A stretch of 64,000 nt of DNA. Origin: Haliotis asinina (taxonomy: Eukaryota; Mollusca; Gastropoda; Lepetellida; Haliotidae). Both the position numbers and the translations under genes were made by a program. Shown one piece after another: positions 55,574-64,000 of the stretch. The notes beneath the pieces were generated by a model. It had not been told where the DNA came from. It saw only the letters and a list, made by a program, of their open reading frames with translations, and did not search any database. The stretch's first letter is position 1. Each line of letters opens with the position of its first letter. The stretch is taken from positions 61,145,504 to 61,209,503 of the forward strand of contig NC_090280.1 in assembly GCF_037392515.1 (NCBI RefSeq), in the 5' to 3' direction.

Positions 55574-58500
55574 CTGAAACATAGTTCATTGACAGTAAAC
55601 AACTGATAATAGGTTGACCAATATTTTGACAATATACGTTTTTGATACTGTTACACAAACATTTGTATTGCCCCGATATCCAGCTCAAATGCTCAGAGGC
55701 ACTTTGTTTGAGACGAGTGAGTGAGTGAGTGAGTTTAGGCAGTTGGAGACAGTTACTGACCATGTGGTTTGAGGGATTGGGGGTTTGGGGTTTGGGGTTT
55801 GGAGTTTGGAGTTTGGGATGTGTTCTCCAACATCTTGCAGGATTTACTTGTTTGAAAAGTTTCATTGAAAGCAATACATAATCACAATCTAGATCTATTG
55901 TGCAGTTTGTAATATGAATATTAAAAACAATAAAGTCATAAGAATCAAATGGAAATAATTACAAATGCGAAACGTGATACGTCTATACTCTGGATCGTAG
56001 GGGTCACCACAAAGTGTTGGGTTCAATTCCCGATATAGGTTCAATGGGTCAATCCCAGTTCTGGAATCCAAGTGGCCTAACATTTCATGGCGAGTTGGAT
56101 CTGAATGAGTTATTTTATAACCTTCCAGTCCATTATAGTGTTATATTAGTGATTTCACTGATTAACGGCGGTCTGTAAATAGCCGAAACTTGGCGAAACA
56201 ATCCAGTGATTGATATTGTGAGCATCGACCTCCTCAACATGAATACGATGATATGGATCAACCAAGTCATCGAGTCTGACCACCCGATCCCGATTGTCGC
56301 CTCTTATGACAAGAATGGGTTGCCATTTCTGCCCGTGGAGTTCAGGTACGTACTTTTCCCCAACTGTCCCTGTGAAGTGGGGATGATATCATCATCGGCT
56401 CTCCCATACCCGGGTCATACAGATTTGTCTTGGCGCCCGGGAAAGGGATGCCGTTGTCGGACGAGAAGAGAATGAGAGTGTCGTCCATGTGCCCAGCTGC
56501 TTCCAAAAGACCGAGAAAAAGACCTATGCCTGAAACAGTAGACAAATAACAACATAAACACAGGAGCTGATGAGCAAGTCTTCTTGTTTCATGCACCATG
56601 GGCAATTTTGTATGGACGTTGCACTTCGAAATGTGACGACTGGCACGAAGGGTAAGAAAGAAATACACGAGATAAATTATATAATGTATTTTCTTTCTTA
56701 CTTCAACAAAATATCAAGATTATGATTTTCGTGAGTCGGATCAGAGTTTAGGTCTATGCGTTAGCCAAAATCTCCTCTAAATCTCCACTACGAACAGCAA
56801 GCTAGCAAATGGGGTGTCCGCTACGAATTAAAAGGAAACGTGATACACCATTTCGACAATACTGAAAGCAATGATTATAAATAGGGCGAAGGTGGAATTC
56901 GAAACTTAGATAGTGATCCTGTCACATCTAACAGATTTTATGAAATTATTTGGAATTTACCCTGGTCCATTCGACTGAAGGTGGTGTACATATCAGCAAT
57001 GTCCTGTCTGGCCGCGGGCGTGTCCGGCAAAAAATAGGGAACGATGACTTCATCAGGGCCGTACTTAACAGGCGTCCAGTCAGAGATAACACCCATCCCA
57101 GGTTCTCCATTTCCAAACCTCTCACAGAATGCACCATATTTAGGAATCTGGTCACATCGATGCGGATCGTGGAAACCAATATAGAGAAAGAAGGGCCTAA
57201 TGGAAAAGAGTGACAAAACGTCAAGTATATTCGGTGTTAGTGGTAAAAAACCCTGGTTCAGTAATATTCGAGCTATGTGTCTGTAAATAACCGAATCTGG
57301 ACCAGATGAATTGTCCTTTGAGTAATGGGTAAGTTAGTTGTGATTAACACAACTTTTAACAATGATCTAGCAATATCACCGCGCAGAAAGACTATAGATA
57401 GACTTCACACACAGTACCAATGCGGGGACTCGAACCTGGGTCTTTTGCGTGACAAGCAAATCACCAGGCCATCCCGGATTCGATTCCCCAAATAGCGTTA
57501 CGCCCCCGACTTGGGTCGTGCTGATATTGCTCGGAAGTATTGCTTAAAGACACTCATTTCTGTCATATAGTCAGCTTCGAGAGTGAGTGAGTGAGACAGC
57601 GAGTTTAGTTTTACGCCGCGCTGAGAAATATTCCATCTATATGGCAGCGACCTGTTACTAATAAAGTCTGGACCAGACAGTCCAATGGTCAACAGCAAGA
57701 ACATCGATCTACGCATTTGGGATACGATGACATTTTTCAACAAGTCTTCGAGGCTGATCACCCTATCCCGCTAGTTGCCTCTTACGACAAGCAAGAGTTA
57801 TCGAAGATAAAGTTTAACCCTTATCTTTACGGGTATACTGGAAACACCTAAAATGAACCGACGGATTGAACTCTCCACGTCCCATCCACCTGCTGTGTTG
57901 TTGAGCTGAAATGAGAATGACGAGTTATAACTAAGTTGATGAACCCTATTACTGTACTGATCCAACGTACCTTGTGTCATTTTCCTTGAGGAATTCCTGA
58001 ATATATTGCTTCATATAGGTGATATTCCTTCCTATTTGATTAGCATCGTGCGTTTCTTCGGTTTGTTCATAGTCAAACTTGTATACGGCATCAGGACCAA
58101 TGTGTTTCTTGCCTACGATACCTGAAGATGGAGAAGATTGAATTGTGTGCCCTGTTTCCAAAACTTAATTATAGTTCCCTATTAGCTATTTATATAAATT
58201 AAGATTATGTACTTGTAAATATACAGAGGACAACAATGTGGCTTTCAACTATGACCAGTATTAATACAACTGCATGTATTAATATAACGTTATGGTATAA
58301 CATATTGTACATGTAATGAAAGAAAGGGGCAGCAATAAGACTGATAGCTATTCCTTGTTAACTATTAAAATAAATGTGTACCGTAATGCTATAACGTAAC
58401 TATAACACATTGAAATCGTGAACATCCGGGGTAGAAACAATCTTGAGCAACTCATGCCTGTCGTAACAGGCGGCTAATGATGAGATCAGGTCATCATGTA

Positions 58501-61500
58501 GCCTGACTCGGTTGACACATGTCGCCGAATACCATATGCATAGATCGATGCTCATGCTGATGGTCACTGAATTATCTGGTCAAGACTCGATAATTACAAA
58601 CAGGTGCCATATAGCTGGAATATTGCTGAGTGCGGTGTAAAACTAAACTCACTCACTTTAACATATTTGAAGTGCCAGGTGTACGGGAAGCATATGCCGG
58701 CAACGTCATTGAGTCATGTGTCTGTGGTGTTCCGTCTCCATCCCTTCTCCATCATTAGGTTAAAGGTCACATGTTTAATTATAGTTGAAACATGCTTTTT
58801 TTTTCATTTTTAGGACATAAATTATGCGAAATACTCGACAAACTAGTCTGATGTACTTTTTATGATCAGCGTTTCATTGAGTATTAGAGCTGCAATTAAT
58901 CGGTGCGCTTTGAGGCAAAGTTACCCAAATGAAGTGTTCTTACCTGTCCTGATGCCAGCGTTGTCGAGGATGACGGGAAGACTCCTGACGCTGTCGAAGG
59001 AGTTGAAATGGTGCCATCCACTATGGATTCCATACATCCCGTTCTGGTGTTCCGGAAGGCCGGTTAGAAGTACAGCTCTTATGGAAAAGGCCACGAGGAA
59101 ATATTTCATTTCAAACTGTTTTGATCAGCGTTTTCTGACGTGTCAACCTAATATAATTGGAGCGACCATAGCATCGCAAATGTTGGAGTAATATTATGCT
59201 ACAATCTGAAACCCAATGGGACAGTGCTGAGATGTTATATTACATGCTTTGTGTATATATTGTGTCCGCAGGATTATTGTTTGGTTGGGAATGTATGTCT
59301 TGCGTTTAAAAAGAAATCGTTTCATTATTTGATATAATAATGCATACAATTATTTCGACACAGGATGCGTGTCTGCATGTATAGCAGACGTACACATCTC
59401 TAAAGGGCATTTAGAAGTGGAATGCATTGGAAAGCCAGATTTATATATGTCAGCTTCTGTATTGTGGACAACACGACGTTTTGGAGAGTATGCATCAACT
59501 GATGAAGGAGCAAGCATACGCTCTGAAACATCGTGTTACTCACAACAGAGAAGCTGGCATCCCTTAATCTTGTTTTCGTTCGACACGTACATACTTTGTA
59601 GTTTACCTCTAGGCATCCCTTAATCTTGTTTTCGTTAGACACGTACACATTTTGTAGTTTACCTCCAGGCATCCCTTAATCTTGTTTTCGTTAGACACGT
59701 ACACATTTTGTAGTTTACCTCCAGGCATCCCTTAATCTTGTTTTCGTTAGACATGTACACACTTTGTAGTTTACCTTTAAGCATCCCTTAATCTTGTTTT
59801 CGTTAGACACGTACACATTTTGTAGTTTACCTCCAGGCATCCCTTAATCTTGTTTTCGTTAGACATGTACACACTTTGTAGTTTACCTTTAAGCATCCCT
59901 TAATCTTGTTTTCGTTAGACACGTACACATTTTGTAGTTTACCTCCAGGCATCCCTTAATCTTGTTTTCGTTAGACACGTACACACTTTGTAGTTTACCT
60001 CTAGGCAAACAGATACACGTTTAGGGCTACATTGTGGTGTATGAGTCAGTTATACAGAATTAACAACTCCTATACATGAATGTACTATGTATGAACTACC
60101 GTTGGGCTACAACAACACCATGGTACTTGCGGTCACAGTATGACGTACATCCCGTGGGCTGGCCCTTATCACTGACATGGGTTATGCTATCAGCTTGGAA
60201 ATCAGCTGCAGATTAACGACTCTGTTCTGGATAACGTCCTGCCTGCTAAGGAAACAGCTGCATGTCATTGAGCCCGGTATGATTTATTGATTGACAGCAC
60301 TCACATGGGTTACCTAATTTCAGCAAGTACTATCCTGTGGACCCCATATATCGGCCATATCCTACCTGCTCGGTGAACAGCTGCTGACGGAGGTATATCC
60401 CTGTTTAAACAGCACACTTCTTGCAGCTAGTTTGTCGAAATTCGGTGTCTTGCAGGCGGTGTTGTTATAAGCTCCCATTTGAAAACCTGCATCGTCACCT
60501 GGGCATCAACGAAGATCAGTTGGACAGATTCCGCTTTCACAGTCTACCCACGAATACCATATAACATATGAATAAATTGTACATTATATGCACCACATGG
60601 ACTTTTGCTTGATGTTGAACCACCGATAGCTGCAAATCAAACTAGTAACCGTTCACTGACTAGATTGATTTATGTCAAGGTATCTCAGCTGTGTAGATCG
60701 ATGTTCAAGATGCTAGTCACTGGATCGTCTGTTAACTGCCAATTGTTTTTAAAAAATCAAAGCCGCCAAGTAGCCGGAATAATAGCTGAGTGCGGATAAA
60801 ACAGAAACAGCCCAGTGTACGAGTGCTTTCCGTCTCCGATATTGCCAAGGAAGTGCCTATATACGAGCGAGTGGGTTTAGTTTTACGCCGCACCCAGCAA
60901 TATTCCAACTATGTGGCGTCGCTGTGTAAATAATCTAATCGGAACCAGACAATCATGTGATCAACAGCATGAGCATCTATCTGCGCAGTTGGGAACAGAT
61001 GACATGTGTCAACCAAGTCAGCGAGCCTGACCACCCGATCCCGTCAGCCACCCTTACAACCAGCATGGGATTACTGAAGGCCAATATTCAAACACGGACC
61101 TTCAAGGGTAACACGACAGGAATCTGTAACATACAAAGAAGTTACTTGTGTGAAATGCAACTACAAACAAGAATACTCGCTTCTGGCAAGCATGGGTTAC
61201 TGAAGGCCTAATCTACCCCGGATCTTCACGGGTCGCCCATATATGAATAAGTACCTACTTATACCAAGTGAACAGTTTGTTTGTTTGTATGTTTAACGTC
61301 CCACTCACCAATATTCCAGGTCTATGTTGTTGGTGTGTAAATAATCAAATCTGGATCAACAGCATAGACACTGATATACAGATTCGGCATGCGATGATAT
61401 TTATTCAGTCAAGACAACACGTCTGACCCTCCCAACCTAGTTAGTTGCCTTTAACGATAATCACGGGTTGCTGAGGACTAATTCTAGCCAGGAACCTCGC

Positions 61501-62136
61501 GAAATGAATTTAATATTATCATCACATCAACAATGTTTCAGTCACAGAATAAAGTATACACACTAACAGAATACCAAAAGCCTTAAAAATGCCGACAATA
61601 TGCAAAAATACAATGGATACAGATTTCTGCTTAAAACGCGATTGTTAAAAAGATATCTCAATACAGGTATACTAAGGAACTTAAGATGAAGATAGATCAA
61701 CATGACATGGACCATGTGATCTTACGATTTAAACATAAGAAAGAAGATCCAACTTTGCAGCCGTTCATGCCTTTCTGATCAAATGTAACAGGATAGATCG
61801 TGAGTACCATTTGCCAGACATTTAGCGGATTCATTTTAGCGGAACCCATGCTGGCTGAGTGGGCTTGTGTGCTTTGTATTAGTGAGGGTTCGAGTCCCGG
61901 ACTAGAATCAACCTAACATCGGTATTAGAATCTGTACTCTCCTGAGAAGGGTTAATCACAAATATAACAAATATTAGCATATTATAATGTCACCAGTATA
62001 AAACCCTATCCCTATCTAAAAGATATTCCTAACACATGAACTGATACATACCCAAGATGAGAAGAACGTTTCTTTTAGCCCCTGTGATGACAAGTGGCAG
62101 GACAAGGGCGCCCACTAAGACACTCGGGCCGAACAT
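54941..62136 (-). CDS. SGSH: Heparan N-sulfatase (N-sulfoglucosamine sulfohydrolase), seven coding exons, 515 aa
   Basis: A lysosomal sulfatase that removes the N-sulfate from terminal glucosamine during heparan sulfate breakdown. The exons are 62136-62052, 60498-60366, 59077-58944, 58121-57971, 57196-56961, 56529-56354 and 55573-54941. They sum to 1548 nt with matching phases (1, 2, 1, 2, 1, 0) and GT/AG ends. Residues 1-20 form a signal peptide. Asp30-Asp31 begin the metal site. Cys69-Ser-Pro-Ser-Arg73 is the formylglycine box, converted by the formylglycine-generating enzyme. GKKHIGP is at about 121-127, FHDPHR at about 178, and Asp271-Asn272 (SSDNGIPFP) is the second metal site. The C-terminal block [11 protein letters not shown] and [11 protein letters not shown] is characteristic of SGSH. 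The length is close to the human enzyme (502 aa). The introns carry several SINEs and a minisatellite. AATAAA at 54592-54597 is a possible poly(A) signal. Confidence 0.93.
56160..56341 (-). repeat. Main SINE, old copy next to the SGSH exon 6 donor
   Basis: Blocks 'cggtctgtaaatagccgaaa', 'ctgaccacccgatcccgatt' and 'cgcctcttatgacaagaatg' mark a diverged copy. Its 5' end lies within about 12 bp of the exon 6 splice donor at 56353. Confidence 0.7.
56354..56529 (-). CDS. SGSH: SGSH exon 6
   Basis: The acceptor is ctgtttcag|GCATAGG and the donor GGGGAAAA|gtacgt; phase 1 in, phase 0 out. It encodes [20 protein letters not shown] and [18 protein letters not shown], the latter with the Asp-Asn metal ligands. 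Confidence 0.92.
56961..57196 (-). CDS. SGSH: SGSH exon 5
   Basis: The acceptor is ttccattag|GCCCTTC and the donor GGACCAGG|gtaaat; phase 2 in, phase 1 out. It encodes [40 protein letters not shown] and [20 protein letters not shown]. Confidence 0.93.
57330..57560. repeat. Two second-family SINE remnants, head to head, in an SGSH intron
   Basis: The minus-strand copy (about 57330-57475) has an A-box-like 'tggcctggtgatt' and a B box 'ggttcgagtccccgc'. A plus-strand piece starts at about 57476 with 'ggattcgattccccaaatag' and continues 'gctgatattgctcggaagta'. Both are diverged. Confidence 0.5.
57581..57834 (-). repeat. Main SINE copy in SGSH intron 4
   Basis: A GAGT tail, then 'tttagttttacgccgcgctg', 'gtctggaccagacagtccaa' and a right end 'cttatctttacgggta'. 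A diverged full-length copy. Confidence 0.8.
57971..58121 (-). CDS. SGSH: SGSH exon 4
   Basis: The acceptor is catcttcag|GTATCG and the donor GACACAAG|gtacgt; phase 1 in, phase 2 out. It encodes [20 protein letters not shown] and [20 protein letters not shown]. The split Arg codon completes in exon 5. Confidence 0.93.
58419..58658 (+). repeat. Main SINE copy, plus strand, in SGSH intron 3
   Basis: It starts near 'catccggggtagaa', continues 'gactcggttgacacatgtcg' and ends 'gctgagtgcggtgtaaaact', 'aaactcactcac'. It is one of the few copies on the plus strand. Confidence 0.8.
58944..59077 (-). CDS. SGSH: SGSH exon 3
   Basis: The acceptor is tccataag|AGCTGTAC and the donor CAGGACAG|gtaaga; phase 2 in, phase 1 out. 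The first base completes the Arg of the CSPSR box. It encodes [20 protein letters not shown] and [20 protein letters not shown]. Confidence 0.93.
59556..60003. repeat. 56-bp minisatellite, eight units, in SGSH intron 2
   Basis: Units start at 59556 and every 56 bp thereafter, each beginning ggcatcccttaatcttg (gcatccc in some). Units 3-4 and 5-6 repeat as a pair (cacgtacacattttg then catgtacacactttg), so a dimer was amplified within the array. Confidence 0.93.
60366..60498 (-). CDS. SGSH: SGSH exon 2 with the catalytic cysteine
   Basis: The acceptor is gatgcccag|GTGACG and the donor CCGAGCAG|gtagga; phase 1 in, phase 2 out. It encodes [20 protein letters not shown], then [11 protein letters not shown] and [11 protein letters not shown]. 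The frame is only 44 codons, so it is easily missed. Relative to vertebrate SGSH, A-D-D-G-G is replaced by G-D-D-A-G. Confidence 0.92.
60865..61233 (-). repeat. Main SINE copy plus an extra SINE 5' fragment
   Basis: A nearly full copy spans 60865-61110 (gggtttagttttacgccgca ... ggaccttcaagggta). After about 65 bp a second 5'-end fragment follows at 61178-61233 (ggcaagcatgggttactgaa, cttcacgggtc). It lies in SGSH intron 1. Confidence 0.75.
61268..61505 (-). repeat. Main SINE, old copy in SGSH intron 1
   Basis: 'tttaacgtcccactcaccaa', 'tattccaggtctatg' and a right end 'ggaacctcgcg' mark a diverged copy with its tail lost. Confidence 0.6.
62052..62136 (-). CDS. SGSH: SGSH exon 1 with start codon and signal peptide
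   Basis: The ATG is at 62136-62134. It encodes [19 protein letters not shown], then AKRNVLLIL, ending in phase 1 at the donor ATCTTGG|gtatgt. The hydrophobic N-terminus is a signal peptide, and RNVLLIL is the first beta strand of the sulfatase fold leading into the Asp-Asp metal site of exon 2. Confidence 0.9.
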
Positions 62137-62761
62137 CTTGCTGAAAGTGACTTACACAGGTGTTTTGCAGTGGATGGATAAACCGATATGTTAGGTCAGT
62201 AAATGGGATTATCATAACGAATATGTGGCATGTCTGAGATAACAAATGAGCTCTTGATGACAATATGCACATCATACGTAGATCGTACTGTGGTTCGGCG
62301 CTTACTAAAGAGCCAGTGCGATATCCGTGCGGAGGATGAGCGGAGATCGTACGGTGATAGTGCAGTTGCTGTGCGATGTTTTAAAACTACACAATAGTTA
62401 GTTTACCTCACGATCAAAGTGCGGTCTCCGTGCTGTGCCCCCTACGATGCCCCACCTACGGCTACAGGCTTACGGTTACTCCACATTTGTCAAATTGTTC
62501 GACAAAATCGTAGAGGCAACGGCGCAAGTAGAATCGTGCGAAAGATCTGAGGGCCGTCACACGACAACAGCTCGGAAATGGAAGTACGGGCTGTTTACGG
62601 ACGCCGCAAACCAAACGCAGGCTAAATATGAACCAGGTGAAAGTAAATCAGATGTTCACGTATGGCAAAAACAAACATACATGGTTTTCTTGAATGTCCA
62701 CAAGCTAACACTGCAAGGATAGTATGTACAGTTTACCACATGTATCTGAGAACAGTTGTGA

Positions 62762-63003
62762 GAGAGTGAGTTTAGGTTTACACCCCAACCACCAATATTC
62801 CAGCTGTGTGGCGGCGGTCTGTAAATAACAGAGTTTGGACCAGACAATCCAGTGATCAACAACATGAGCATCGATCTGCCTAATTAGGAACCAAGTCAGC
62901 GAGCCTGACCACCAGATACCGTTAGCCGCCTCTTACGACAAGCATAGTCGCCTTTTGTGGCAAGCATGGGTTGCTGAAGGCCTACCCCGGACCTTCACGG
63001 GTA
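62762..63003 (-). repeat. Main SINE with target-site duplication
   Basis: Nearly full length with internal deletions. It is flanked by a perfect 14-bp duplication, gagaacagttgtga, at 62748-62761 and 63004-63017. Confidence 0.92.
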
Positions 63004-63017
63004 GAGAACAGTTGTGA

Positions 63018-63649
63018 CGGGTTGCAGTTACCACTCTTTTTCTTTTCTTTCATTAAATAACGCTATGGCATTCCTCCACTCTCCTCAAATGCACAATCAT
63101 TTGTTGATATCGCATGTACAAGCGGAAAGTGAAGGTCAAGTACACCTGAAAACAAAACCAGACAATAGCCTTGACGTCGATATCGGACTGATAAAGTACT
63201 TCAGCGTTCAGAGTATCGAAAAGACTCGTCATGTTACAAGGCCTCCGTAAGGCGGTTGATATGTTCATGGTGGTTTGTACAAACACTTTTTATAGCATTG
63301 TTCAGACGTTCAGATATGACGAAGATTAATTTTTTTAGGAATTACACCATTAGATTTGACCAAGCGTGCAAAACAGACCCTCACTGACTCAGAACTGACT
63401 CGCTCACTTTAACGCGTGCGTATAAGGGACACATAATAGCTTCTGTTCTGTTAATGGGTTCTGTGAACAATCAGTAACTTTATTACTCAAAATACTTCGT
63501 TTGTTAAAACTCTGACACGCATGATTAAAATGTTTAACGTGTTCTCAAGTTTGCCATTACCTGAAACCACGACATTCATAAAACGTAACAAAGTTAACTC
63601 ATTTGGTCTTCAGTAGCCCATACTTGCCATAAGTTTATTTGGGTAGTCA
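63018..63649. other. Gene-free stretch
   Basis: Small overlapping frames on both strands near 63014-63286 have no recognisable motif. Nothing else is seen. Confidence 0.4.
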
Positions 63650-63758
63650 GGGCTCAGATTTCCGAAGCTCTTTTATCGCTAAGATAGTCGTAAGTGCCAT
63701 ATCTTAACATTAGCTTACGACTATCTTAGCGCTAAGACAACTTCGAAATTCTAAGCCC
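63650..63758. mobile_element. MITE-like palindrome, copy 2
   Basis: It shares ends and inner blocks with 48970-49080: left 'gggctcagatttccgaagct', inner 'atcgctaagatagtcgtaag' and 'cttacgactatcttagcgct', right 'cttcgaaattctaagccc'. Confidence 0.82.
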
Positions 63759-64000
63759 AGCCACGGAGACATAATCGTAGTATCTTATGTACGTAGGTCC
63801 ATGCTCACGATGTTAATCACTGGAGTGGTCAACTGACTGGTCAACATTCGGTTATCTACAGACTGAACAAAACACGATCTAAGCTACGCTATATGAGACA
63901 TGTTTCCTATAACACAGAAAAGCTTTGCTGTAAAACTATTTTTTTCCATTTAAACGATACATTTCCAATACAATACATATTCTTAATTATAATCGTATTT

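Noticed and set aside
57798..57980. Extra SGSH exon
   Set aside because: The open frame lies beside exon 4, but exon 4 joins exon 5 in matching phase and matches the known SGSH protein order; the frame has no sulfatase similarity.
59556..60003. CRISPR-like regular repeats
   Set aside because: Units are directly adjacent with no unique spacers, and the setting is an intron of an animal gene; it is a minisatellite.

Overview
This window is animal genomic DNA, most likely from a marine gastropod close to abalone (Haliotis); that placement is an inference from repeat style. It holds spliced genes with GT/AG introns. Many copies of one short interspersed repeat with a (CACT)n tail are present, along with several LINE types, Tc1-like transposon relics and palindromic MITEs. 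There is no bacterial-style gene packing; most of the window is intron, intergenic DNA and mobile elements.

Two multi-exon genes could be assembled from the sequence, both on the minus strand. (1) 2876-10605 is a predicted secreted protein of 433 residues. It has a signal peptide, four cysteine-bearing PAN/apple-like modules each on its own phase-1 exon, a Thr/Ser mucin-like linker exon and a terminal cysteine-rich module. All seven coding exons join in frame with consensus splice sites. (2) 54941-62136 is the lysosomal heparan N-sulfatase gene (SGSH), seven coding exons and 515 residues. It includes the exon carrying the catalytic Cys-Ser-Pro-Ser-Arg box and the calcium-binding Asp-Asn pair.

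Two broken, plus-strand copies of exons of the PAN gene lie at about 17.4 kb and 29.0-29.6 kb. The second is split by a SINE flanked by a perfect 13-bp duplication.

Between 19.2 and 44.6 kb, mobile elements dominate. A decayed I-type LINE (gag, endonuclease, RT, RNase H; minus strand, about 20.0-25.1 kb) is bordered by arrays of short hairpins whose arms co-vary around a constant loop. A nearly intact I/Nimb-like LINE occupies 35407-41504 with a perfect 12-bp target-site duplication and only one internal stop in ORF2. Its 3' end resembles the 3' end of the abundant SINE, including the (CACT)n tail, which suggests that this LINE family mobilises the SINE. Also present are pieces of a restriction-like-endonuclease LINE, three Tc1-type transposase relics and a relic of another transposase-like gene.

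The stretches 13.2-16.3, 17.7-19.2, 44.8-47.5 and 49.8-54.1 kb contain no gene I can support.
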